Origin: Ichthyophis bannanicus
Lineage: Eukaryota; Chordata; Amphibia; Gymnophiona; Ichthyophiidae
Reading direction: 5' to 3'
Assembly (NCBI GenBank): GCA_033557465.1
Contig: CM066037.1
Coordinates: forward strand, 513,972,686 to 514,036,685
DNA: 64,000 bases
Positions 45,451 through 54,139 of the stretch are shown in pieces (positions within the stretch are counted from its first letter, which is position 1; the number at the start of each line of letters is the position of its first letter). The position numbers and the translations under genes were made by a program. The notes below the pieces were generated by a model. It saw only the letters and a program-made list of their open reading frames with translations, searched no databases and was not told the origin of the DNA.

Positions 45451-46142
45451 GCGTAATACGAATTGAACGCAAGCGAATAATACCGCGTATTACCGCCTCT
45501 AGGTTTGGTCCAGCTGGGACCGCAGCCGACCGACAGCAGAGAGGATCCCGGGCGCCGCCGGTCCCTTGTATCGGAGGGTTCCACCCTGCCTCGGCAGCCT
45601 GCCGGGTCCAGCTGGCCAACACCTCAAACCCTGGTTGAGGGGAGTCCAGGATTCAACCCCAGGTGGAACGGGCTGCGCAGCGCATTAGCTACCGGATCCG
45701 GTGAGTACTGATTTTTCTGGTTTTTAGTCAGATAGCTTTGGGAAAGTCTCGAGACACTTCTGGTACAGTAACAGGTAAAGGAAGTCTGATCAACTTCCAA
45801 GGGCGATCCTAGTACCCCTGCAAGTAGTGCGCGGGGCGAAACCATCAGCCCTTTCGGTTTCAGTAATTCTGGTTTAGTCAGTTAGCCCGGGAATGTTAGA
45901 ATTTGGGAAATGCTAGCATGTTTGGTTGTGTGAAGTGTGTTTGAGAGGCTTTGCAACACAGGCCAAGCGAGAGCGGACTCCTCAGTAGCGCAGTTCTTGA
46001 CCGGGCGACCGCGTTCAAGTCGCGAACAGGAGGAAGCGTCTGTTGTTTGTCCCCCTTATTGTTCTGTGGGCTACGCGGACCCCTTACCCGTAGTCATTCT
46101 ACCTACCCTTTCTGTTTGCTGTCCTATATGTTGTATGTCATC
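45451..46142 (+). other. ERV leader region
   Basis: The untranslated leader between primer site and gag carries the splice donor and packaging signal in related viruses; neither can be pinned down by eye. CCGGTGAGTACT near 45697 is a plausible splice donor (G/GTGAGT), which would suit splicing to env. Confidence 0.5.
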
Positions 46143-46757
46143 ATGGGAGGGGCAGAGTCTGTGCAAACTCCGTTAAACTGTATGATCACAAATTTTAAGA
46201 AAGGTTTTAGTGGTGATTATGGGATCAAAATGACAGCGCCCCGTTTAGAAATATTGTGTAGCAGAGTATGGCCAGCGCTAGATGCCGGGTGGCCACTAGA
46301 AGGTACTTTTGATATCCAAACTGTGTCCCGAGTGCACAAGATAGTATGCAGCTATAGTCCTGAACAGTTTTCCTATATAGACTCCTGGTTAGGCATATGT
46401 GAGAAGCAGCCCCCCTGGATGAAGAGTTGCAGTGAGGGACAGAAAAGGATTATGTTAGCCACTACCACAAGAGTCCCTGCTAAGACAGAGAAGCTTCCGA
46501 TTTATGCAGAGCCAGAGCCCCCAGAGGTTCCGGGATATCCACCTGCCTTTCTGTATACCCCAGTCCCGTCAGCTCCACCCCGAGTACCCCCGCCAGTATC
46601 CCAAGTAGAGCCGGAGGTAGCAAGCGTGCCTCCAGCCGAAGTGCCTCCCCTGAGCATCCACCTCAAAAAACTTGAAGAGCAGACCCCTCCTCGTAGAAGT
46701 CGGAGCCCTAGTCCTGAGCAGTACTCTGATGCGGAGCAGTCACCCCATGAGGACTAA
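46143..46757 (+). pseudogene. gag: ERV gag stub (matrix plus proline-rich region)
   Basis: A 204-residue frame begins MGGAESVQTPLN, with Gly-2 as a likely myristoylation site for membrane targeting. The matrix-like part holds CSRVWPALDAGWPLEGTF, typical of the gamma-type matrix fold. From about residue 115 it is proline-rich (PEPPEVPGYPPAFLYTPVP, with a PPA/PGYPP late-domain-like run), then SPSPEQYSDAEQ. It ends at a TAA (46755-46757) where pol-like sequence follows in the same frame. Capsid, nucleocapsid and protease are missing, so no particle protein can be made. The start was chosen because the longer upstream frame has no viral motif before this MG. Confidence 0.8.
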
Positions 46758-47327
46758 TCATCAGCTCTAGCCCCAGGCACCTCAGCGCAGAAGGCTGAAT
46801 TGATAGCTCTTACACGTGCACTCAGAATCGGGGCCGGAATCAGTCTGAATGTGTATACAGACTCTAAATATGCTTTTACAACACTATATGCCCATGGGGC
46901 CCTGTATAAAGAACGTGGATTGATCACCTCAGGAGGCAAGTCTGTCAAGTATGGCCCAGAAATATTGACTTTGTTGGAAGCAGTTTGGGCCCCTAAACGT
47001 GTTGCTGTAATGCATTGCCGAGGCCATCAGACTGGAGATGGAGAAGTGTCCCGAGGAAACAGATTTGCTGATGCCTCTGCCCGAGAAGCAGCCATTGCAG
47101 GACAAATTACCACCCCAAATGCCGCAATTCAAGCAGCCATATTTCCAGTACCTCTTAGTGCATGGACCCCCAGATATACCAAAGTGGAGATGGACCATTA
47201 CTGTCAAAAGGAGGGGGGGAAATTATCAGACACTGGGTGGATTGTGTTGCCACCGCCTGAAGGGAGCTCAACCCCTGGTATGACTGTAATTCCTGAAGCA
47301 TTAGGCCCCAGAGTTCAGGGAAAGTAG
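46758..47327 (+). pseudogene. pol: ERV pol remnant: RNase H and start of integrase
   Basis: Directly after the gag stop, in the same frame, comes the C-terminal half of a gamma-type RNase H: TSAQKAELIALTRALRIG (catalytic Glu), NVYTDSKYAFTTLYAHG (catalytic Asp), RVAVMHCRGHQTGDGEV (the conserved His) and NRFADASAREAA. The segment then enters the integrase N-terminus (KVEMDHYCQKEGGKLSDTGW) and stops before the HHCC zinc finger. Protease, the whole polymerase and the first RNase H motif are deleted. A second deletion joint lies near 47300-47312. The product would be inactive. Confidence 0.83.
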
Positions 47328-47884
47328 AGAGAATGAATCGGACCCTGAAGTCACAGATATCCAAACTCTGTCAGGAAGCCCACCTGAAGTGGCCCCAAGC
47401 TCTCCCCATTGCCCTTCTCCGAATACGGTCAGCACCCATCACGCCATTAGGGGTGTCCCCATTTGAGATCCTGTATGGGAGGCCCCCGCCTATAATTCAG
47501 GGGATAAGGGGAGATACGAATCAAATTGGAGCGCAAATTACTAGGCAGGAATTGTTGGCTTTAAATTCTGTTTTGCAGGGTCTTCATACCTGGGTGCAGG
47601 ACCAGTTGCCTATCAATCTAACCGAACCCTTGCACCCTTTCAAGCCTGGAGCCTCGGTATGGGTGACAGAGTGGAAGAAGACACCGTTGGCGCCTCATTG
47701 GAAAGGCCCATATATCGTTTTGCTATCAACCCCAACAGCAGTGAAAGTGGCAGAGATCGACTCCTGGATCCACCACAGTCGAGTGAAACCAGCAACAGTT
47801 CCTGAGAGTCGCCCCTGGACTTCGATTGCTAATCCTGCATCACTGTTGCGGATCACACTGCGGAGAAGAGATCCATCATCGTAG
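47312..47884 (+). pseudogene. pol: ERV integrase C-terminal remnant
   Basis: The frame picks up at SSGKVERMNRTLKSQISKL, containing the last Glu of the catalytic D,D-35-E triad. The zinc finger and both Asp residues are gone. It continues through WPQALPIALLRIRSAPITPL, SPFEILYGRPPP, and the SH3-like C-terminal domain ([30 protein letters not shown]). It is in a different frame from the RNase H piece, so the two are not one product. A 98-bp part (47676-47773) is the apparent source or sister of the patch inside DIRS-B at 42849-42946. Confidence 0.83.
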
Positions 47885-48023
47885 AGAACGTTGCCAACTT
47901 GTTTCTGAACATCACAGAGACGTTCTTCAGTTCTGCATTTACTACATTCCAGACCCTATCAATTCTTACCTAACAACTTCAATCAACCATCATCTACCTC
48001 AGTAATCATCAGAGACTATAATC

Positions 48024-50108
48024 ATGATGATTACCAATTGCTGCTATTTCCTTCTTGCGGTAGCCCTAGGACTTTTAAGAACCACTCTTGCCTTGCCCCC
48101 TTGTGCAGCCTGTATAACCACCACCCGAACTGGAATGCAAGTCACCCAGACTCTACTTTACCACTCTTACTATACTTGCACTGGCATAGTCAGCCGGTGT
48201 ATTTATAATGGTACCGAACTGAATGTTTGCACTAAGGGAAAGACTCGTACTTGTTTCACACCACGACAGAATCCATCTTACTACGTCTTAGAATTGAGAT
48301 GGAATGATGAAGATGGAACCCTTATCAACGCTACCAGTCAACTTTCTGATCCCAATCAACCTGCGTACCTGTATTTTGATGCTTGTGACTTGATTAACAG
48401 AAATAATTATTACAGGTGCGGATCATGGGAACAAGCCTACTACTATGATGAGAAATATATGTGTCCTGAAGGTGCGTACAACTGGGGAGTATGCACTGGG
48501 ATACATTCCCCAACAACCTACAGCAGATCAACGGAAGCAGATTACTTCTGTCCGAAATGGGATTGTGTGTACTATGCTACCTGGTCTGGTAGCCCTACAG
48601 GACAGACTGGAGACAATCGCAAAGTGCTGCTAGAAAGATTACCTTTACTGAAACCTGCACAGTGCAAGAAACGTGCTTGCAATCCTCTACGACTTCAAAT
48701 CTTTGATCCTAGCCAGTGGAAGCAAGGATTTCGATTCGGCCTGCGCGTAGCAGGAGGTGGAGCTGACCCTGGAACCATCATATTCATCCAGCTGAATGTA
48801 AAGACTCATGTTCCCTCACCATATCGCATACATTATACCTTCCATGAGGCCATGAAAGCAGAATTTGTTGTTCCCCACACTTCGCAGAATTTATTCATTG
48901 AACTGGCTGGAGCTGTGGCATCCAGCTTCCATGTCTCGGACTGTCTCTTCTGTGGAGGAACTCAAATGGGAGACCAGTGGCCTTGGGAAGCACAAGAACT
49001 GAACTATTCTGTGCCATATAACCAGACTGATGTGCACAATACTACCAATGAATGGGTCCTAGCCCACTCCATAGTGGGTAGACTGTGTTTTGTACGAGCA
49101 GGACCGCAATTGACTGCATTGGTAGGACAATTAGTCTGCCTGAATCAGAAATATTATAATGCCACTACGGGAATGACTTCTTGGTGGTCAGGTGCCAATA
49201 CTCCAGAACCTTCTAATCCTCTGATCATCTTTCCTTATTTGGCCAGGATATGGACAGATCTGGCTACACACAGCACTTGGCAAGCTCCACCTGGACTATA
49301 TTGGATTTGTGGCACCCGAGCATATGCTAAACTCCCTGCTAACTGGGGAGGAGCGTGTGTTCTTGGAACAATACGACCATCTTTCTTTCTTTTGCCCCTT
49401 TCCCATGGAGAACAATTGGGGTTCCCTGTATATAAGAGTCGACAGAGACGAGAAGCTCTAAGAATTGGCCAATGGGACAAGTGGGATGCATCCTCTGAAG
49501 AATGGCCACCAGAGCACATTGTTTCTTATTATGGCCCAGCCACCTGGGCACAAGATGGTTCTTGGGGCTACCGCACCCCTACATATATGTTAGATCGTAT
49601 TATACGTTTGCAAGCTGTTGTTGAAATTATAACCAATGAAACTAGTAGAGCACTAACCTTGTTAGCCAAACAAGCCACTCAGATGCGTACAGCCATTTAC
49701 CAGAACCGCTTAGCTTTAGATTACCTGCTTGCAGCTGAAGGAGGAGTTTGCGGGAAATTGAATTTAACAAACTGCTGCTTACAAATAGATAACGAAGGAC
49801 AGGTTGTCGAAGACATAGCCAACCACATGAGAAAGCAAACGTATGTCCCAGGCCAAATGTGGCATGGCTTGCAACTAGATGGCTGGTTTGGTTCTTGGTT
49901 TTCAAGCCTTGGCGGCCTGAAAACACTCATTATACTTGTATTCTTGATTGTGGCTATTTGCATATGTATCCCATGTTTCCTGCCCTTATGCTTACGCATG
50001 CTGAACTCTATTATCGATAGTACTATTGACCGCAAGGCAGCGGCACATATATTAGCCTCGTGGGATTATTACCCTATACCACGCAGTGATCCCTCTACTA
50101 TGGTCTGA
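48024..50108 (+). CDS. env: ERV envelope glycoprotein, uninterrupted frame
   Basis: A 694-codon envelope frame with no stop. Features in order: a signal peptide (about residues 1-23); a Cys-rich surface subunit with many N-glycosylation sequons and a CLFC motif (307-310); a furin-type RQRR (473-476); a transmembrane subunit with a heptad-like region (TNETSRALTLLAKQATQM), an immunosuppressive-type stretch (QNRLALDYLLAAEGGVC) and a cysteine motif C576 to C584-C585 with seven residues between; a membrane anchor (about 634-657); a tail of about 35 residues. CXXC plus C-x(6-7)-CC marks gamma-type, covalently linked envelopes. No clearly hydrophobic fusion peptide follows RQRR. Expression is unknown. 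Gag and pol around it are broken. Confidence 0.87.
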   Translation: MMITNCCYFLLAVALGLLRTTLALPPCAACITTTRTGMQVTQTLLYHSYYTCTGIVSRCIYNGTELNVCTKGKTRTCFTPRQNPSYYVLELRWNDEDGTLINATSQLSDPNQPAYLYFDACDLINRNNYYRCGSWEQAYYYDEKYMCPEGAYNWGVCTGIHSPTTYSRSTEADYFCPKWDCVYYATWSGSPTGQTGDNRKVLLERLPLLKPAQCKKRACNPLRLQIFDPSQWKQGFRFGLRVAGGGADPGTIIFIQLNVKTHVPSPYRIHYTFHEAMKAEFVVPHTSQNLFIELAGAVASSFHVSDCLFCGGTQMGDQWPWEAQELNYSVPYNQTDVHNTTNEWVLAHSIVGRLCFVRAGPQLTALVGQLVCLNQKYYNATTGMTSWWSGANTPEPSNPLIIFPYLARIWTDLATHSTWQAPPGLYWICGTRAYAKLPANWGGACVLGTIRPSFFLLPLSHGEQLGFPVYKSRQRREALRIGQWDKWDASSEEWPPEHIVSYYGPATWAQDGSWGYRTPTYMLDRIIRLQAVVEIITNETSRALTLLAKQATQMRTAIYQNRLALDYLLAAEGGVCGKLNLTNCCLQIDNEGQVVEDIANHMRKQTYVPGQMWHGLQLDGWFGSWFSSLGGLKTLIILVFLIVAICICIPCFLPLCLRMLNSIIDSTIDRKAAAHILASWDYYPIPRSDPSTMV

Positions 50109-50171
50109 AGTATTTTTTGCTATTTGTGTGATTAGATTCACACCCTTCCTCACTTGCGGGTGTGAATAATC

Positions 50172-50183
50172 AAAAGGAGGGAA
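50172..50183 (+). other. ERV polypurine tract
   Basis: AAAAGGAGGGAA lies directly before the 3' LTR start TGTGATAGG. This is the primer for plus-strand synthesis in retroviruses, and it fixes the 5' end of the LTR. Confidence 0.85.
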
Positions 50184-50355
50184 TGTGATAGGTGATGGCC
50201 TAGCATGTAGCAGAGTTAGGTCTGAAGCCCTTTTTCTCCTGCTTTAAAATGTTATTGCTGATTTTGGAAAATTACAGAATGCTGTTAGCTGTTAGAAAGA
50301 AATACTGTTCTATTCTGGTTTGATAACATGTTCCGCTCTCCTAGAGATAAGAGAA
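50184..50355 (+). repeat. ERV 3' LTR, left part
   Basis: It matches 44591 onward with a C/T and a G/A difference and with one copy of the 36-bp unit that is doubled in the 5' LTR. It ends at GATAAGAGAA where DIRS-A begins. Confidence 0.92.
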
Positions 50356-50382
50356 AACGGGGTTACTTACCTGTAACAGGAG

Positions 50383-50539
50383 TTCTCCGTGGACAGCAGG
50401 ATAAGTCAGCCACACATGGTGACGTCCTCCGGGCGGCGCCATAGGTACGGAAGTGCTCTCTAGAGCTCAGAAAGGTGAGCCTTTCTGGGCATGCCCAGGT
50501 AGCCCACCTTACTGGCCCGCCCCCTAGCCCAGCCAGTAT
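50383..50539. repeat. DIRS-A left inverted terminal repeat
   Basis: TTCTCCGTGGACAGCAGGAT through CAGCCAGTAT is the inverted partner of 56204-56360. Another 27 or so bases to the left (GGGGTTACTTACCTGTAACA) are unique to this end and reappear in the internal complementary region. Confidence 0.88.
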
Positions 50540-50612
50540 GTTCCTAGCTAGTATAAGCGGCTAGGGGGCGCGGTCTCTGAGCTGTGCTCCTCCAGGGGAG
50601 GTGGGAGGGATT

Positions 50613-50715
50613 GTGTGGCTGACTTATCCTGCTGTCCACGGAGAACTCCTGTTACAGGTAAGTAACACCGTTTTCTCCATGGACTAGCAGGATTGCGTCA
50701 GCCACACATGGTGAC
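50613..50715. other. DIRS-A internal complementary region
   Basis: The left half (GTGTGGCTGACTTATCCTGC, then CCTGTTACAGGTAAGTAAC) is the complement of the left terminus. The right half (TTCTCCATGGACTAGCAGGA, then CAGCCACACATGGTGAC) is the complement of the right terminus. They meet at CGTTTTCTCC, the expected circle-junction sequence. The region would template repair of both ends during cDNA synthesis. Confidence 0.87.
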
Positions 50716-50804
50716 TCCCTAGCTGTAGCAGTTGCAGTGGTGGAGGAGACCAGCGTACGCATATACAAGAAGGAGACCGGTGTTGGTAGTAACTTGTTTA
50801 CTCA

Positions 50805-50975
50805 GTATTAACGTAGTGCAAACAGTGTCTCAGTGCAAACAACGTAAAATAGTGCAACAGTGCAGTGCAAACAGCGCATACAGTGCAAACAGTGCAAGAA
50901 TGCATACAGTGAAAACAGTGCAAACAGTGCAAGCATACAGTGCAAACAGTGCAAGGCAGTTCAAGGTGCATGTCA
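50805..50975. repeat. Minisatellite in the DIRS-A 3' region
   Basis: Variants of CAGTGCAAA recur more than a dozen times (CAGTGCAAACAGTGCAAG at 50887-50904 is typical). It lies between the internal complementary region and the recombinase stop codon. Confidence 0.8.
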
Positions 50976-52397
50976 CGCATTTGGTTTCTCTGGGGTCCCT
51001 GCGGGACGTCTAGCTGCCATAGAGAGGACGGCCGTGGCAAGGGCCCCTTCTTCTTGGGACCTAAGGTCGAGGCAGTAGTGTTTTTGGAACGTATGTGGAG
51101 AAGACCAAGTGGCAGCTTTGCAGACATCGTTCAGTGGTACATTGTGAAGGTTGGCAATAGAGGTAGAGAGTGCCCTGAGATGGTGAGGGCCCACTCTCGC
51201 ACACACTTGGGTACCGTCCGGGTCCAGGCAGAAAGCTACACAGGCTGTGACCCAATGGGAGAGTGTTCTCTTGTTGACAGGTCTCCCGGGTCTTCTCGGG
51301 TCGAAGGACACGAACAATTGGTCGCTTTGCCGGACAGGCTGCGTTCTGTGCAGGTATGCCCTGAGGGCTCGAAGGCAGTCCAGAGTGTGTAATCGCCGTT
51401 CTTCGTCTGACGCGTGCGGTTCAGGAAAGAAGGCGGGGAGTTCGATGGACTGGTTTACGTGGAAAACGGAAGGTACTTTGGGTACGAACCTGGGGTTGGT
51501 CCGCAAGGAAGCATGGGTTTGGTGTAGTTGCGTGTAAGGGGGGTGAGCAACTAGGGCTTGAAGCTCACTGATCCTCCTTGCTGAAGCGATGGTTACCAGG
51601 AACAGCGTTTTCCACGCGACGAACTTCATCTCAGCTGAGTGGAGTGGCTCGAAGGGCTCTTGTGTCAGACGGTGCAGGACTGTGTTGAGGTCCCAGGCCG
51701 GTACCGGTTGTCTTACCGGAGGCTTCAGGTTTGTTAGGCCTTTCATGAAGCGTGCCGTGATGGGCAGTGCCGCGATGGAGCTGGCACCCTCGGGCGGGTC
51801 GTGGAAAGCAGCAATCGCCGAAAGATGCACCCGGATGGACTGGGTCTTAAGCCCGAGGTTTGATAGGGAACTAAGGTACTTCAGGACATCCGGTAGCGGG
51901 CAAGAGACGGAGTCAAGGTCTTTGTCCGCGCACCAGATGCTGAATCTTTTCCATTTGAGCCCGTAGGACTTTCTTGTAGAAGGCCGTCTGGCTGCGAGAA
52001 CCACATCTTGCACTTCGGAGGTCAGGTGGAGTGCGGAGAGGTTTCGCCGCTCAACCTCCAGGCAGTGAGAGCTAGGGCTTCGAGGTTGGGGTGCCATGTC
52101 GTGCCTCCGTTCTGTGATAGGAGGTCCTGTCGGAGTGGCAAGCGAATCGGGGCCTCGCAGGACAGGCGCAGGAGGAGAGCAAACCACATCTGGCGTGGCC
52201 AGTGTGGCACGATTAGGATGGCGCGGGCTTTGTCGCGGACAATCCTTTGAAGTGTCGCTGGGATGAGGGGGTCGGGGGAAAGGCGTAGACGAGAGACCAC
52301 TCCCCCCAGCACACGTCGAAGGCATCCGCTGCCAGCCTCTTGGTTGACGGGTGTCTGGAACAGAACCGAGGGCACTTGGTATTCTGCTCCGTGGCAA
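50973..52397 (-). CDS. DIRS-A tyrosine recombinase
   Basis: A 474-codon frame for the recombinase that integrates the circular DNA copy. A Pro/Ser-rich N-terminal part (1-115), which overlaps the RT frame, precedes a core-binding-like region (RRPSTRKSYGLKWKRFSIWC, residues 137-156). The catalytic domain shows an Arg in TIASARRISELQAL (R274 or R275), the HHLR box (H405-R408), and HYCLDL with the probable nucleophile Tyr441. Spacing and motifs fit DIRS recombinases. There is no internal stop. The true start may lie downstream of the first ATG, because the first 100 or so residues overlap the preceding gene in another frame. Confidence 0.85.
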   Translation of the reverse strand: MPRSRIPSALGSVPDTRQPRGWQRMPSTCAGGSGLSSTPFPRPPHPSDTSKDCPRQSPRHPNRATLATPDVVCSPPAPVLRGPDSLATPTGPPITERRHDMAPQPRSPSSHCLEVERRNLSALHLTSEVQDVVLAARRPSTRKSYGLKWKRFSIWCADKDLDSVSCPLPDVLKYLSSLSNLGLKTQSIRVHLSAIAAFHDPPEGASSIAALPITARFMKGLTNLKPPVRQPVPAWDLNTVLHRLTQEPFEPLHSAEMKFVAWKTLFLVTIASARRISELQALVAHPPYTQLHQTHASLRTNPRFVPKVPSVFHVNQSIELPAFFPEPHASDEERRLHTLDCLRALRAYLHRTQPVRQSDQLFVSFDPRRPGRPVNKRTLSHWVTACVAFCLDPDGTQVCARVGPHHLRALSTSIANLHNVPLNDVCKAATWSSPHTFQKHYCLDLRSQEEGALATAVLSMAARRPAGTPEKPNA

Positions 52398-54139
52398 ACA
52401 GGTCGATGTTCGGTGTACCCCATCGCTGGAAGAGACTGTTGGAGACCTCTCTGAGAAGGGACCATTCGTGAGGCTGTAGCTGTCTGCTTAGTCTGTCCGC
52501 CAAGATGTTCTGATCTCCTGGGAGATAGGAGGCTCTCAGACTGCATCTGTTCCTTAAGGCTAGGAAACCATATCCGTAGGGCTTCTCTGCAGAGGGGGCG
52601 AGAGGCGGTGCCCCCTTGTTTGTTGATGTAGTACATGGCTACTTGGTTGTCGGTCTGGATGAGAACTGTGTTGCCCTGCAGTTGCTGGAGGAAGGCTGTG
52701 AGAGCGTATCTGATGGCTCTTAGCTCGAGCAGGTTGATGTGCAGGAGCTTCTCCCTCGGAGTCCACGCTCCCTGTGTGCGTAACTGCCGCAGGTGAGCGC
52801 CCCAGCCGGCGGTGGAAGCGTCGGTGGTGAGGATCGCTTGATGCTCGGGTGGGTGGATGTCCTTGCCCCCTGATAGGTTGCTTGTTTGGGTCCACCAGTG
52901 AAGCTGAGACTTGATTTGCGAGGTCATAGGGATGCGTTTGGAGAGGGGTTGGGAGTGCTGATTCCAGTGCGTGCGTAGGTGCCACTGGAGTGGGCGCATC
53001 CGGAGTCTCGCCATGGGAAGGACTGAAGTGGTTGCAGACATGTGGCCCAGCAGGCACAGTAGGGATCTCGCTGAAGAGGATTTCTTCACCGTCGCTCTGT
53101 GTGCTAGGGAGGTGATGGCGGCTAGCCTGCGGTCGGGTAGATAGGCTTTTGAGGCTGTCGTGTCTATCACGGCTCCAATGAATTCCAACTTCTGGGAGGG
53201 CGTGAGATGCGACTTGTGGAGATTGAGGACAAACCCCAATGAGTTGGTCAGTGATGTGGTTCTCTTCAAGGACTCGAGGAGGTCCGGGACCGACGGGGCC
53301 GTGAGGAGCCAGTCATCGAGGTAAGGAAAGATGGACACATTGTGCTTGCGGAGGTGTGCCGCGGCCACGGCCACACACTTCGTAAAAACTCGAGGAGCAG
53401 GAGACAGCCCAAAAGGAAGGACCTTGTACTGGTAATGCTGTCCCAGCACTTGGAAGCGGAGGTACTTCCTGTGTGATTGGTGGATGCTGATATGCGTGTA
53501 GGCATCCTGCAGATCCAGGGATACCATCCAGTCGCCAGATTGGATTAGGGGAAGGATGGAGTTGAGGGAGTACATCCTGAATTTTTCCTTGACTATGAAG
53601 TTGTTGAGGTCGCGTAGGTCGAGGATCGGGCGGAACCCACCCTTCTTTTTGGGGATCAGAAAATATCTGGAGTAGAAGCCGGAGTTCCTTTCTCCAGGAG
53701 GTACCTCCTCGATAGCACGGGAGGCCAGCAGGTTTAGCAGTTCCACAGCCATTGCCAGGCGCAGGTGTGCTGGTGTGTCGCTGACGGGGTGCTTGCGTTG
53801 TGTTGGCTGGGTTGCGAAGCGCAGGCGGTAGCCTTCTCGGATGATCCGTAGAACCCAGGAGTCTGAGGAGATGCGCTGCCATTCTCTGTAAAATTGCGTC
53901 AGGCGTCCCCCAATTTGGGTGACCGCCTGAGGTTCGCCGTCAAAAGGAGGGCCCGCCTTTGTTGGCAGGGGCGTTATTGGGCTTTTTCTGTTTCCTGTCC
54001 CTCTGGGGGTTGCGCTGATGGGAAGGCCCCTGATAAGAGGTGTACTTATACCTCGTGTTCTGCCATCTGCGATTGTAAGGGTATTTTTTGCTGGAGCTGT
54101 AGTAGGGCTTCTTCTGTGGGTTACTTTTCTGGGCGCCAC
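52022..54139 (-). CDS. DIRS-A reverse transcriptase and RNase H
   Basis: A 705-codon frame. RT motifs: RYFLIPKKKGGFRPILDLRD (about 159-176), DWMVSLDLQDAYTHI (palm Asp), VLPFGLSPAPRVFTKC (240-255) and the active site YLDDWLL (273-279). RNase H motifs follow: ILTTDASTAGWGAHL (D440), LLELRAI (E472) and LIQTDNQVAMYYINKQGG (D497). All catalytic acids are present. Near residue 526 (about 52562) the expected sequence moves to another frame, open to 52213, which reads LADRLSRQLQPHEWSLL and continues with WGTPNIDLFATEQNTK, the domain between RNase H and recombinase in DIRS. One extra base would explain this. The tail of the listed frame after that point is probably not native. The N-terminal 65 or so residues overlap gag. 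Confidence 0.83.
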   Translation of the reverse strand: MAPRKVTHRRSPTTAPAKNTLTIADGRTRGISTPLIRGLPISATPRGTGNRKSPITPLPTKAGPPFDGEPQAVTQIGGRLTQFYREWQRISSDSWVLRIIREGYRLRFATQPTQRKHPVSDTPAHLRLAMAVELLNLLASRAIEEVPPGERNSGFYSRYFLIPKKKGGFRPILDLRDLNNFIVKEKFRMYSLNSILPLIQSGDWMVSLDLQDAYTHISIHQSHRKYLRFQVLGQHYQYKVLPFGLSPAPRVFTKCVAVAAAHLRKHNVSIFPYLDDWLLTAPSVPDLLESLKRTTSLTNSLGFVLNLHKSHLTPSQKLEFIGAVIDTTASKAYLPDRRLAAITSLAHRATVKKSSSARSLLCLLGHMSATTSVLPMARLRMRPLQWHLRTHWNQHSQPLSKRIPMTSQIKSQLHWWTQTSNLSGGKDIHPPEHQAILTTDASTAGWGAHLRQLRTQGAWTPREKLLHINLLELRAIRYALTAFLQQLQGNTVLIQTDNQVAMYYINKQGGTASRPLCREALRIWFPSLKEQMQSESLLSPRRSEHLGGQTKQTATASRMVPSQRGLQQSLPAMGYTEHRPVCHGAEYQVPSVLFQTPVNQEAGSGCLRRVLGGVVSRLRLSPDPLIPATLQRIVRDKARAILIVPHWPRQMWFALLLRLSCEAPIRLPLRQDLLSQNGGTTWHPNLEALALTAWRLSGETSPHST
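52213..52561 (-). pseudogene. DIRS-A continuation domain after RNase H, shifted frame
   Basis: This frame continues the RT/RNase H protein after the apparent frameshift: MADRLSRQLQPHEWSLLREV, LFQRWGTPNIDLFATEQN, AADAFDVCWGEWSLVYAFPP. The same block occurs in DIRS-B ([16 protein letters not shown]). It corresponds to the region that DIRS literature describes as methyltransferase-like; I cannot confirm activity. It ends at a stop at 52213, overlapping the recombinase gene. Confidence 0.68.

Noticed and set aside
45369..45711. Short frames in the ERV leader (89 and 68 codons)
   Set aside because: They sit between the LTR and gag, contain no viral protein motif and are typical chance frames in a GC-rich leader.
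45951..46142. Upstream extension of the gag frame (64 extra codons)
   Set aside because: The MG start at 46143 begins a recognisable matrix; the upstream part has no matching domain. A glycosylated-Gag-like extension cannot be excluded but is not supported.
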